Below, in pieces: positions 37,644 to 45,882 of a DNA stretch of 64,000 nucleotides. Where the stretch lies: NCBI RefSeq assembly GCF_001298105.1, contig NZ_LGJH01000143.1, forward strand, positions 23,939-87,938. The letters run 5' to 3'. Every line of letters begins with the position of its first letter. The first letter of the stretch is position 1. The position numbers and the translations under genes are program-made. Source of the stretch: Novosphingobium sp. ST904 (GTDB lineage: Bacteria; Pseudomonadota; Alphaproteobacteria; Sphingomonadales; Sphingomonadaceae). The notes under the pieces are model-generated. The model was not told the origin of the DNA, ran no database searches, and saw only the letters and a program-made list of their open reading frames with translations.

Positions 37644-39797
37644 ATGTGGACGGTGATCTTGCAGAAGAACGCGGCGAAATGGGCGGTGTCCGCCGTGGTG
37701 CTGGCAACGTTCCTGTCGGCTGCGGCGCCGGGATCGGCTGAAGCTCCCACCGTGGCGGCAGCCGCCGGTCTTTCCGTGCAGGGGTACGGCGATGAGGACG
37801 CTCTCTTTGCCCGCCCCTTCATCGACCGGGACGAACCGCGCACCAACAACGGCACCGCCTATCGCTACGTCCATGGCGGGTTCGAGGGCACCGACACGCG
37901 CTTCTCGTTCTATTTCCCGGCGGCCAGGTCATGGCAGGGGCGTTTCTTCCAGTACATCACCCCCGTGCCGGACAGCGAGACCCTGTCCCAGGGTCTGACC
38001 GGCGAGGAAGACCGCATCGGCGCCGCCATGACGAGCGGGGCCTACTTCATCGAAACCAACGGCGGCGGCGCCAAGGCGGCAGACCCGATGGGCGGTGGTG
38101 ACCTGACCATCGGCGCCTTCCGGGCGAATGCCGCCTCGGCCCGGTTCTCGCGCTTCGTGGCGGCGCAGGTCTACGGCGCGCGCAAGCACATCTACGGCTA
38201 TGCCTATGGCGGCAGCGGCGGCGCCTATCGCACGCTGGGCTCGCTGGAGAACACGCGGGGCGTGTGGGACGGCGCGGTGCCCTATGTGCTCGGCTCGCCG
38301 ATGGCGATCCCCAACATGTTCACCGTGCGCCTCAAGGCCATGCGCGTCCTGGGCGAGAAGCTCGACGGCGTGGTCGATGCGCTCGATGCGGGCGGCAGCG
38401 GAGATCCCTATTCCGGGCTGGACGACGAGCAGAAGGCAGCCCTTCGCGAAGTCACCGCCATGGGGTTCCAGCCCAGGTCATGGTACGCATGGCGTACGAT
38501 GGGGCCGCATGCCTTCGCCCTGCTGTTCGGCGGCATCCGCATGGCAGATGCCTCCTATTTCACCGATTTCTGGACCAAGCCGGGCTACGAGGGGCACGAC
38601 AGCCCCGAACTCTACAAGGCGGACCGGGTGCAACTCGCCACCCGCGTTGTCGAAGTCATCAGCGCGGACAAGGCGAAGACGCTCGGCATCGACCCTGGCC
38701 ATACGCCCGGCACCGCCAAGGGCACGGCGGATCTGGCATGGCAGGCCATGGGGCTCCATTCGGCGGGCGAGATGCCGGTCGCGGTGCGGCTGGCCGACAG
38801 TTCCACTTCGAAGGCCCTGCTGCTGTCCGATCTCGTTCTCGCTTCGGGCAAGAAGGTGGTTCTTTCCGACGTGCACGGCGATCTGGCCATGCTCGGCATC
38901 AACGACCCGCGCCTGCTCGCGACGATCAAGGCGGGCGACCCGGTGCGGCTGGACAATAGCGACATCCTCGCGGTGCAAAGCTATCACAGCCACCAGGTGC
39001 CGGACCTTGCGGAGTACCCGGTCTGGAAGCAGTTCACCGATGCACAGGGCAAGCCGCTCCACGCCCAGCGCCCGATGCTGCTCGGCCCGCTGTTCACGAA
39101 GAACGCCGCCGGCTCGGTGCCGTCCGGCAAGTTCGACGGCAAGGTAATACTGGTGGAGAACCTGTGGGACCGCGAAGCCCTGCCCTGGCAGGGGGACTGG
39201 TATCGCTCGCGCGTGAAGGCATACGCCGGCGCGGCAGCGGACGAACGCTTCCGCATCTGGTACACCGACCGCGCACTGCACGGGGACCAGACCCGTCAGG
39301 ACGATCCCTCGCGGGTGGTGTCCTATATCGGCGTGCTGCAACAGGCCCTGCGCGATCTTGCCGCATGGGTCGAACAGGGCAAGGCCCCGCCCGCCTCCAC
39401 CTCCTATCGCATCGAGGACGGACAAGTGGTGACGCCCGCATCCGCCGCGTCCCGCAAGGGCATCCAGCCCGTCGTCACCCTTGTCGCGAACGGCGGGGCA
39501 CTGGCCCGGGTCAAGGCCGGCACTCCCGTCAGGCTCACTGCCACGATCGAAGTCCCGCCCGGCAGCGGATCGGTCGTCTCGGCAGAGTGGGACTTCGAGG
39601 GCGACGGCACATTCGAGGCTCCCGCCACGCTGCCCGCCGGCAACAAGGCGAAAGCCACCGTTTCGGCCATCCATGTCTACGACCGGCCCGGCACCTACTT
39701 CGCCGTGCTTCGCGCCGCGTCCCAGCGCGAAGGCGATCGCCAGACCCCCTTCGCGCGCATCCAGAACCTCGCCCGCGCCCGGATCGTCGTGGAGTGA
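37644..39797 (+). CDS. Secreted alpha/beta-hydrolase-like protein with C-terminal PKD domain
   Basis: A 717-residue exported protein. The signal peptide (VSAVVLATFLSAAAPGSAEA) is followed by an esterase-like domain with a nucleophile elbow YAYGGSGGAYR (Ser191). An Asp/His set remains to be assigned: LVENLWDRE and HSHQVPD are candidates. The layout recalls tannase/feruloyl-esterase-like secreted hydrolases. The final ~100 residues are a PKD-type beta-sandwich (AEWDFEGDGTFEAP, HVYDRPGTYFAVLR), a domain used for binding polymers or proteins. It stands alone, convergent with the hydroxycinnamoyl-CoA hydratase-lyase gene. An ester-releasing role upstream of that enzyme is an inference. Confidence 0.78.
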   Translation: MWTVILQKNAAKWAVSAVVLATFLSAAAPGSAEAPTVAAAAGLSVQGYGDEDALFARPFIDRDEPRTNNGTAYRYVHGGFEGTDTRFSFYFPAARSWQGRFFQYITPVPDSETLSQGLTGEEDRIGAAMTSGAYFIETNGGGAKAADPMGGGDLTIGAFRANAASARFSRFVAAQVYGARKHIYGYAYGGSGGAYRTLGSLENTRGVWDGAVPYVLGSPMAIPNMFTVRLKAMRVLGEKLDGVVDALDAGGSGDPYSGLDDEQKAALREVTAMGFQPRSWYAWRTMGPHAFALLFGGIRMADASYFTDFWTKPGYEGHDSPELYKADRVQLATRVVEVISADKAKTLGIDPGHTPGTAKGTADLAWQAMGLHSAGEMPVAVRLADSSTSKALLLSDLVLASGKKVVLSDVHGDLAMLGINDPRLLATIKAGDPVRLDNSDILAVQSYHSHQVPDLAEYPVWKQFTDAQGKPLHAQRPMLLGPLFTKNAAGSVPSGKFDGKVILVENLWDREALPWQGDWYRSRVKAYAGAAADERFRIWYTDRALHGDQTRQDDPSRVVSYIGVLQQALRDLAAWVEQGKAPPASTSYRIEDGQVVTPASAASRKGIQPVVTLVANGGALARVKAGTPVRLTATIEVPPGSGSVVSAEWDFEGDGTFEAPATLPAGNKAKATVSAIHVYDRPGTYFAVLRAASQREGDRQTPFARIQNLARARIVVE

Positions 39798-39800
39798 CGG

Positions 39801-40634
39801 TCAGCGCCTCTTGCTGACGTCGTAGGCGCCGAGGCCGGGCTTGAAGGACTTGTCGTCGATGAACTGCCGCGTCGCCTCCTTGCGCCCTTCGCCGTCGAAG
39901 TAGTTGGCGGCTTCCTGCGCACGGATCAGGTAATCCTCCGCGTTGTCGTAGCTCATTTCGCGCACGCGGCGGATCGCCCACTTGGTGGCACGCAGCGCAT
40001 CCGGGTTCTTGCCGAGCAGGACCTGCGCGATTTCGGTAACGCGGGCCTTGAGGCGGTCGGCGGGAACCGCTTCGTTGACGAGGCCCCATTCGGCCGCTTT
40101 CCTGCCGTCCACGTTCTCGCCCATCATGGCGTGATACATGGCGTTGCGGAAGCCGGTCAGTTCGGTGATGATCTTGCTGGCCCCGCCGCCGGGCAGGATG
40201 CCCCAGTTGATTTCCGAAAGGCCGAACTGCGCATCTTCCGCCGCCACCGCAAGGTCGCAGCCGAACAGCGGCCCATAGGCGCCGCCGAAGCACCAGCCGT
40301 TGACCATCGCCACGGTCGGCTTCTCATACCAGCGCAGGCGCTCCCACCAGCTGTAAGCCTCGCGCTGCGCCTCACGCGTGGCGCCAAGCCCCTTTTCCTC
40401 GTTCTCGCGGAAATATTCCTTGAGGTCCATTCCCGCAGACCAGGACGTGCCTTCGCCGGTAAGCACCAGCACGCCCACGTCATCCCGGAACTCCAGTTCC
40501 CTGAGAACCTCGCCCATGCGCCGGTTGAGCCTGGGGCTCATGCAATTGCGCTTTTCCGGCCGCGAGAAGGAGACCCATGCCACGCGGTTTTCGATAGTGT
40601 AGGAAACGGTATCGTGTTCACTGCGATCTTGCAT
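39801..40634 (-). CDS. ferB: Hydroxycinnamoyl-CoA (feruloyl-CoA) hydratase-lyase
   Basis: A 277-residue crotonase-family enzyme that hydrates and cleaves feruloyl- or coumaroyl-CoA to vanillin or 4-hydroxybenzaldehyde plus acetyl-CoA. It closely follows the known HCHL pattern. SWSAGMDLKEYFRE carries the active-site Met and Tyr, VNGWCFGGAYGPL forms the oxyanion hole, and FGLSEINWGILPGG has the catalytic Glu141. A late EDYL tyrosine follows, and the end matches DDKSFKPGLGAYDVSK. The start at 40634 has GAGGA six bases upstream. Divergent from it is a MarR gene with nested dyads in between. Feruloyl-CoA synthetase and aldehyde dehydrogenase are not in the window. Confidence 0.92.
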   Translation of the reverse strand: MQDRSEHDTVSYTIENRVAWVSFSRPEKRNCMSPRLNRRMGEVLRELEFRDDVGVLVLTGEGTSWSAGMDLKEYFRENEEKGLGATREAQREAYSWWERLRWYEKPTVAMVNGWCFGGAYGPLFGCDLAVAAEDAQFGLSEINWGILPGGGASKIITELTGFRNAMYHAMMGENVDGRKAAEWGLVNEAVPADRLKARVTEIAQVLLGKNPDALRATKWAIRRVREMSYDNAEDYLIRAQEAANYFDGEGRKEATRQFIDDKSFKPGLGAYDVSKRR

Positions 40635-40652
40635 GGCAATCCTCATCGGGTC

Positions 40653-40700
40653 ATTGACGTGTTTGCTCTGTTTCATAACAAACAGATTGTTATCGTCAAT
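40653..40700. promoter_or_regulatory. Nested dyads between hydratase-lyase and MarR genes
   Basis: An outer repeat ATTGACG (40653-40659) and CGTCAAT (40694-40700) encloses a perfect 7-base repeat ATAACAA-ACAGA-TTGTTAT (40675-40693). The inner site has the size expected for a MarR-type operator and sits where it would cover both divergent promoters. FerC/CouR-type regulators of hydroxycinnamate genes bind such sites and are released by the CoA thioester. Confidence 0.6.
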
Positions 40701-40720
40701 AGCATTTGGAGAGACTTCCC

Positions 40721-41131
40721 TTGAATGACCTGCTCGCGACCTTCCCCGGTTATGCACTGCGCCGGGCGGCAAATGCGGTGATGGGTGAACTCGGCAACCT
40801 GCTGGAGCCGGAGAACCTGCGGGTCACCGAAGCGGCGGTGCTGGTGATGATTCAGGGACGTTCCGACCTGACCGCCAGCCAGATCGGCAAGGCGCTGGAT
40901 ATTCAGCGCGCCAATATGGTGCCCTTGCTCAACCGGCTCGAAAGTGCCGGGCTCATCCGCCGCCAGCCGATCGACGGCAAATCGCAGGCCGTCGTGCTCT
41001 CGGCCGAAGGGGAAGCGAAGATGACGGTCGTCGGCGCCCTGATCCAGCAGTTCGAGCAGGGACTGCTGGAAAGGGTTCCCCCAGAGCACCGGGATCACCT
41101 GCTCCCCGCACTCAATGCGATATGGAAATAG
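40721..41131 (+). CDS. MarR-family regulator of hydroxycinnamate gene (probable)
   Basis: A 136-residue winged helix protein. TTG 40721 is preferred as start because GGAGAG lies seven bases upstream (MNDLLATFPGYALRR); a TTG at 40706 adds five residues. The DNA-binding part reads LTASQIGKALDIQRANMVPL and the wing is RRQPIDGKSQAVVLS. Divergent position next to the feruloyl-CoA hydratase-lyase gene and the operator-like dyads suggest it represses that gene until hydroxycinnamoyl-CoA accumulates, as known for FerC/CouR-type regulators. Confidence 0.85.
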   Translation: MNDLLATFPGYALRRAANAVMGELGNLLEPENLRVTEAAVLVMIQGRSDLTASQIGKALDIQRANMVPLLNRLESAGLIRRQPIDGKSQAVVLSAEGEAKMTVVGALIQQFEQGLLERVPPEHRDHLLPALNAIWK

Positions 41132-41159
41132 CGCTTCGCCGCAAACGGGCATGCAGCGA

Positions 41160-41453
41160 TCAGGCTTTCCCGCTCCGCCTGCGGGTATCCCACCCTTTCC
41201 GCGCCGCCGCCGAGCGTTGTTCGGCCGAGCCCGACTTGTGCGCCTTCCCCCCGCGTGAGGAGGAGGCATGGGTATCGGCCTTCCCGCGCCCGGAGCCGGA
41301 CTTGTTGCCGCCGCCGGATTCCTTGTTCACGGTGGCCCATGCGCGTCGCTCCGCTTCTTCCGTGCTGACGCCGCGCTGCTCGTAGCTTTCCTCGATATGG
41401 GCGGCCTTGCGCTTCTGCTTGTCGGTATAGCTGCTCTTGTCACCTTGGGGCAT
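41160..41453 (-). CDS. Small basic KGG-like stress or 'plasmid stabilization' protein
   Basis: A 97-residue, very polar protein with start at 41453 (GGGAGA seven bases upstream). It begins MPQGDKSSYTDKQKRKAAHI and continues EERRAWATVNK-like text, then a glycine/serine/lysine-rich disordered tail (GGGNKSGSGRGK, SGSAEQRSAAARKGWDTRR). Similar small proteins in alphaproteobacteria are often labelled plasmid stabilisation proteins without evidence. The composition suggests an intrinsically disordered, perhaps DNA-binding or desiccation-related protein. It lies divergent from an SDR gene of the stress type. Confidence 0.8.
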   Translation of the reverse strand: MPQGDKSSYTDKQKRKAAHIEESYEQRGVSTEEAERRAWATVNKESGGGNKSGSGRGKADTHASSSRGGKAHKSGSAEQRSAAARKGWDTRRRSGKA

Positions 41454-41651
41454 TCGGCATCTCCCGCGAATGGCATGCCCATGCAATGACGCGGCCGCGC
41501 TCCGGGTTCCCGCCCGGACAGCCCTATCCCGCGGAAGACGCCGACTGGCGACCCCGCGAACGGCCCGTCGCAGCACGATGGAACGGCGAAACTGCGAAGC
41601 CGTCCGCACGTTGGGTCCGGCGTAGAGGGTTCGAACCGAAAGGAGACCGCC

Positions 41652-42503
41652 GTGGCCGAAATCCAGGAAATGATCCACGAAGATGCCCTTCCGGGCGACG
41701 AAAACCAACTTCAGCCCCAGCCGGAGTGGCAACCCCGCTATCCCGGCTCAGCCCGCCTCCAGGACAGGGTTGCAATCGTCACCGGAGCGGACAGCGGGAT
41801 CGGCCGGGCCGTGGCCGCACTTTTCGCGCGGGAGGGCGCCGACATCGCGATCCTCTATCTGAGCGAGGACGAGGACGCGGCGGAAACGAAGCGGATCGTC
41901 GAGGCGGAAGGCCGCCGCGCCATCACCATACGCGCCGATATCGGATCCCCCGATGCCTGCGAACTCGCGGTGCGCCAGACCATCGAGAGTTTCGGCCGGA
42001 TCGACGTATTGGTCAACAACGCGGGAGAACAGCATCCCGACAAGGACATTACCGATATCACCGAGGAACAGCTACGCCGCACGTTCCAGACCAATATCTT
42101 CGGCATGTTCTTCATGACCCAGGCCGCGCGCCCACACCTCAAGGCCGGTGCGAGCATCGTCAACTGCACCAGCGTGACCATGTACAAGGGCAGCAGGGAA
42201 CTTCTCGACTACAGCGCCACAAAGGGGGCGATCACCGCATTCACCCGTTCGCTTTCGGAAAACCTCGTCGGCGAAGGCATCCGCGTGAACGCAGTCGCGC
42301 CCGGTCCGATCTGGACGCCGCTCAACCCCTGCGGCGGCGCGAGCGAGGAGAAGCTGGAGCATTTCGGAGAGGACACGCCGATGGGCCGCCCCGGCCAGCC
42401 CAACGAAGTGGCGCCCTCGTTCCTGTTCCTGGCCTGCGAGGATGCAAGCTACATGAGCGGGCAGGTCCTTCACCCCAACGGCGGCATCATCGTCGGAAGC
42501 TGA
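41652..42503 (+). CDS. SDR oxidoreductase, YghA/general-stress type
   Basis: A 283-residue short-chain dehydrogenase with an N-terminal extension of ~35 residues (PQPEWQPRYPGSARLQDRV) typical of the YghA/glucose-dehydrogenase-like stress group. The nucleotide-binding motif is TGADSGIGRA at about 44-53, followed by NNAGEQ, the catalytic Ser region NCTSVTMY, and YSATK with the catalytic Tyr and Lys. The start is GTG with AAGGAGA six bases upstream. The substrate is unknown, an aldehyde or sugar alcohol in relatives. It is divergent from the small basic protein gene, with which it may share general-stress control. Confidence 0.9.
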   Translation: MAEIQEMIHEDALPGDENQLQPQPEWQPRYPGSARLQDRVAIVTGADSGIGRAVAALFAREGADIAILYLSEDEDAAETKRIVEAEGRRAITIRADIGSPDACELAVRQTIESFGRIDVLVNNAGEQHPDKDITDITEEQLRRTFQTNIFGMFFMTQAARPHLKAGASIVNCTSVTMYKGSRELLDYSATKGAITAFTRSLSENLVGEGIRVNAVAPGPIWTPLNPCGGASEEKLEHFGEDTPMGRPGQPNEVAPSFLFLACEDASYMSGQVLHPNGGIIVGS

Positions 42504-42589
42504 AAGCGGCCTTCGCGCCAAATGCCACGGGAAATTCCTTGCCCGCCGTTGCACGGCGGGCCAAGGAAAACTTTCCGTGGAGGTAAGCA

Positions 42590-43254
42590 ATGCGTGTCCT
42601 AGTCGTTGAAGACGATCAGCCTCTTGCCGAGGAGATTGCCCGGACGCTGCGCGCGGAAAACTTCGCCGTGGACATCGCCAACGATGGCGAGGACGGCCGC
42701 CATCTCGGCGCCACCGAACGCTATGATGCCGCCGTTCTCGACCTCGGCCTGCCCAAGGTGGACGGGATTACCGTGCTGCAGAACTGGCGCGCGGACGAAC
42801 TGGACCTGCCGGTGCTGATCCTGACCGCCCGCGATGCCTGGGCGGAAAAGGTGGCCGGTTTCAAGGCCGCGCCGACGACTATCTCATCAAGCCCTTCCGG
42901 GTGCAGGAACTGGTGATGCGGCTGCGCGCCCTCGTGCGCCGTTCGCGCGGCCATGCGGCCACGCGGATAAAATGCGGCTCGCTCACGTTCGACGTGCAGC
43001 TCGGCCATTTCGAGATGGACGGGTTGCCCCTGCGCCTGACCGCTTTCGAATGGCGGGTTCTTTCGGCGCTCATGCTGCGCAAGGACATGGTCGTGGAACG
43101 CCGCGAACTGATCGACAAGGCCTACGAATACGACGCCGACGTCGATTCCAACTCGCTGGAGGTCATCATCGGACGCCTGCGCCGCAAGGTCGGGTCCGAC
43201 ATGATCCAGACCGTGCGCGGACGCGGCTACCGCCTCGGCCTGCCTGCCGCCTGA
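42590..43254 (+). CDS. OmpR/PhoP-family response regulator, frameshifted near 42869
   Basis: A reconstructed 221-residue regulator. The receiver shows VVEDDQPLAEEIARTL and VLDLGLPKVDG with the phospho-Asp. One G is missing in the codons for FKAGADDYLIKPF, and the frame then resumes at DYLIKPFRVQELVMRL. The winged helix ends with IQTVRGRGYRLGL. The best partner is the PhoQ-like kinase on the opposite strand just downstream. The ATG at 42590 follows TGGAGGTAAGCA, a good ribosome site. Its DNA targets are unknown. Confidence 0.88.
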
Positions 43255-43256
43255 CC

Positions 43257-43280
43257 GCTCGGCCCTGCGCTCGGCCCTGC
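43257..43280. repeat. Tandem 12-base duplication between convergent regulator and kinase genes
   Basis: GCTCGGCCCTGC occurs twice in direct tandem right after the response regulator stop, followed by a partial third start (CCTCGG). It is non-coding and probably a slippage product. Confidence 0.7.
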
Positions 43281-43290
43281 CCTCGGACGC

Positions 43291-44625
43291 TTAGCCGGGA
43301 AGCGACAGGATCACCCGCAATCCGCCAAGCGGTGAAGCGCCGAGTTCAAGCGACCCTCCGTGCAATTCGGCCAGTTCGCGCGCGATCGGCAGCCCGAAGC
43401 CGTGGCCGTCCTCCCGCTCGTCCAGACGCCGCCCGGGGACAAGGGCCTGCTCGATCACCGCCTGGCCAAGGCCCGGGCCATCGTCGTCGATCCTCACCTG
43501 AACCTGCCCGCCGTTCCATTCGCCCGTCACCACGATCGTCGAGGCCGCCCACTTCGCCGCATTGTCCAGCAGGTTTCCAAGCATTTCGGTAAGGTCCTGC
43601 GGATCGCATTTCACCGTGAGATCGGATGCGATCCCGTTCTCGAATCTCACCCCGCGATCGGCATGGATCCGGCCCAGCGCATCGATCAGGTCCGCCACCG
43701 CCGGCGCCAGCAGGACGGCGATCCGCCCCGGCGCGCCGGGCGAGGCGGCGCGGGCGCGGCCAAGGTGATGCCGAATGGCGCCGTCGATCTGCGCGACGAG
43801 TTCGCCCAGTTCCCCGTCCGGATCGCGACCCAGATCGTTGAGCTTGACGGAAAGGGTGGCCAACGGGGTCTTTAGGCTATGCGCAAGATTGGCCACGTGC
43901 CCGCGCGCACGGGCCAGCGCGGCCTCGTTTTCATCCAGCAGGTCGTTGAGTTCGGCCACGAGCGGGCGCAATTCCACCGGTTGGTCCACCGGAACGCGAC
44001 CGACCCGCCCCGCCCGCACTTCGCCCAGCGCCTTCCTGAGGCTGGCCAGCGGCGTCAGCCCGATGTGGGACTGCACCAGCGAAGCCAGAAGCAGCGCGAT
44101 GCTCAGGCCGCCCAGCGTGACCAGCACCGGCATGATCGCGGCGCTTCGGAGCCGCTCGTACACAAGATGCGGCGCCGTCGCGGTTATCCTGATCCGACCG
44201 GCCGGCCTGTCTTCCTCAAGAATCCGCACATAGAACGGCCCGCTGCTCCCCGTCCGCAGAATCTCGGGCGGGGCGCCGAAATGCCCCTCTCGTCCGGTCG
44301 GCCCCTCTTCCCGGAAATCGATCTGGCCGATTTTCTCGGTCGAGGTGTAGACCTGCCTTGGCGTCTCGATCCGCCAGGCCCAACCCCTGCGATACTGGGT
44401 ATAGGGCCCGATCTCCTGAAGCAGGGTCCGATCCACGGTACCATCCGCCCTTACGCTACGGGCGAGCAGCGCAATCTGGCCGTCCAGGCTCTGGTTGAGG
44501 CTGCGCCGGACATGCGTATCCAGCACGGCATCTATCGAGACAGTGGCCGCAACGAGCGCAATGCCCGTCAGCAAGAGACCGACGAGCAACAGCCGCCCGC
44601 GGATGGAACGCGGGATCAGCGTCAT
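43291..44625 (-). CDS. Sensor histidine kinase (PhoQ-like)
   Basis: A 444-residue membrane kinase. It starts at 44625 (MTLIPRSIRGRLLLVG), with the first membrane segment at about 10-30 and the second near 165-185, and a ~130-residue periplasmic sensor. A HAMP region is followed by the H-box HVANLAHSLKTPLATL with the phospho-His, the form seen in PhoQ-type kinases. The ATPase domain has GNLLDNAAKWA, DDDGPGL and GHGFGLPIARELAELHGG. It faces its presumed response regulator convergently, 36 bases apart, instead of sharing an operon. Confidence 0.9.
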   Translation of the reverse strand: MTLIPRSIRGRLLLVGLLLTGIALVAATVSIDAVLDTHVRRSLNQSLDGQIALLARSVRADGTVDRTLLQEIGPYTQYRRGWAWRIETPRQVYTSTEKIGQIDFREEGPTGREGHFGAPPEILRTGSSGPFYVRILEEDRPAGRIRITATAPHLVYERLRSAAIMPVLVTLGGLSIALLLASLVQSHIGLTPLASLRKALGEVRAGRVGRVPVDQPVELRPLVAELNDLLDENEAALARARGHVANLAHSLKTPLATLSVKLNDLGRDPDGELGELVAQIDGAIRHHLGRARAASPGAPGRIAVLLAPAVADLIDALGRIHADRGVRFENGIASDLTVKCDPQDLTEMLGNLLDNAAKWAASTIVVTGEWNGGQVQVRIDDDGPGLGQAVIEQALVPGRRLDEREDGHGFGLPIARELAELHGGSLELGASPLGGLRVILSLPG

Positions 44626-44860
44626 CGCCCCGTGCCAATCGATAGAGTCATGACATTCGCTTTCCCGCTTTCCGCCGCCCCTCGGCCGGCGCCATGCCTG
44701 ATCGTGCCGGCACGCGGATTTGTCAAAGCTGCTCGCCATAAACTTCGGCCTCCGAACGGCTGGAACCCGAGCAGAACCGCAAGACGGCCCGGAAACCTAA
44801 ACCGAACCTGAACGACAGGATTCAGCCTGCGTGTGGCTCCCGCGGGGTACTCGGCATTCC

Positions 44861-45640
44861 ATGCTGCAATCAGCCGAAACGAATGGCCGGAAGGGAGGCC
44901 CTGCAACAACGGCACACCCTGACCACGGTTCGGGCCGATCGCGGCCGTCCATCGGCCAGGGGCTCAAGCAGCTTGGCAGCCTGGCTTTCCAGGAACGGCG
45001 AGTGATCCTGCTGCTGCGCGCCATGGCTGCTCCCGGAGATGCTCCTGCCGGTTCCGAACGGCATGCCTCCCCACAACCCGCGCTTCGCGAAGGCTTCGAA
45101 CTTCTCGCCCGCGAAGCCATCGCCAACGGACTGTCGATCTTCGCACCGGGCTCGGCTTTCGTGAACGATGACGAACTGGCCATTCTCAGCAGGCTGACCC
45201 TGTTCCAGCGCCCGTCGCAGTCCGGCGAGTGGGAACTCGCCAACGATTTCCAGAAGGCGCTCAAGACCTGTGCGGATGAACTGGAAAACGAGGGCCGGAG
45301 GCTGCCGCCCCGCCCCCCGCTGCTTGAGGACTACACCGACCGCCACGCCTGCTTCCGCATCCGCTATGTGGACCGCGCGCTTTCCGCGAAATCCCGGGGC
45401 GATCTGCCTGTCAGGCGCCAGCCGCTGTGGGACGGACAACGTGAACCGGAACCCGGCACATTGCGCGCCAGGGCGCTCGAAATCGTGCGCCGCAACCCGA
45501 TCTCCACGACGGCCCAGTTCCTGGCTGTCGGGATAACGCATCAATACCTGAGCACGCTGGGCAAGCAGGGCTACGTCGAAAAGATCGGACACGGCGTTTA
45601 CCGCTACCCCAGCCGATTGAGGAAAAACGAGAAAGATTAA
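44861..45640 (+). CDS. Unknown protein with C-terminal winged-helix-like region
   Basis: A protein of about 259 residues; the start is uncertain (ATG 44861, or GTG 44831) because no strong ribosome site is visible. The N-terminal two thirds are unfamiliar (ALREGFELLAREAIANGLSI, FVNDDELAILSRLTLF). The last ~50 residues (ISTTAQFLAVGITHQYLSTL then GYVEKIGHGVYRYP) resemble the winged helix at the start of AbiEi-type antitoxins and related regulators. No toxin-like partner is adjacent. A terminator follows. I would call it a possible DNA-binding protein. Confidence 0.65.
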   Translation: MLQSAETNGRKGGPATTAHPDHGSGRSRPSIGQGLKQLGSLAFQERRVILLLRAMAAPGDAPAGSERHASPQPALREGFELLAREAIANGLSIFAPGSAFVNDDELAILSRLTLFQRPSQSGEWELANDFQKALKTCADELENEGRRLPPRPPLLEDYTDRHACFRIRYVDRALSAKSRGDLPVRRQPLWDGQREPEPGTLRARALEIVRRNPISTTAQFLAVGITHQYLSTLGKQGYVEKIGHGVYRYPSRLRKNEKD

Positions 45641-45659
45641 TTAGAAACGGAGGAAACTA

Positions 45660-45690
45660 GCAGCCGAGAAAACCGGCTGCCGGTCGTTTT
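45660..45690 (+). terminator. Intrinsic terminator
   Basis: A perfect 7-base stem GCAGCCG/CGGCTGC with loop AGAAAAC is followed by CGGTCGTTTT. It lies 20 bases after the stop of the winged-helix-like gene. Confidence 0.6.
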
Positions 45691-45821
45691 GAATTACCGC
45701 AATGAACAAGCGTCGCTGCCATATGGGTAACGGCGCCTTTTTTCGTTGCAATTTCCATTTCCACTTCGGAAATCGGCGCGGCATTTATTTCCCCAGCAAT
45801 ACGATTCCCCCTTGTCAGTAA

Positions 45822-45839
45822 CGCAAATCATTCGCATTA
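45822..45839 (+). promoter_or_regulatory. Fur-box-like site upstream of siderophore receptor
   Basis: The sequence CGCAAATCATTCGCATTA contains the interrupted dyad GCAAAT/ATTCGC-type pattern of alphaproteobacterial Fur sites. It lies ~45 bases before the receptor start in an AT-rich region, suggesting iron repression. Confidence 0.5.
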
Positions 45840-45882
45840 GCGCCCCGAACTGAAATGCATTGGCAACAAAAAGGGGGGTTTA

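Noticed and set aside
41160..41453. Toxin-antitoxin or plasmid maintenance locus suggested by the usual 'plasmid stabilization' label
   Set aside because: There is no partner gene and the sequence is a disordered KGG-like protein, not a toxin or antitoxin.
42590..43254. Programmed frameshifting in the response regulator
   Set aside because: There is no slippery heptamer or pseudoknot, the break removes the conserved Lys motif from the first frame, and the same kind of lesion recurs in many unrelated genes.
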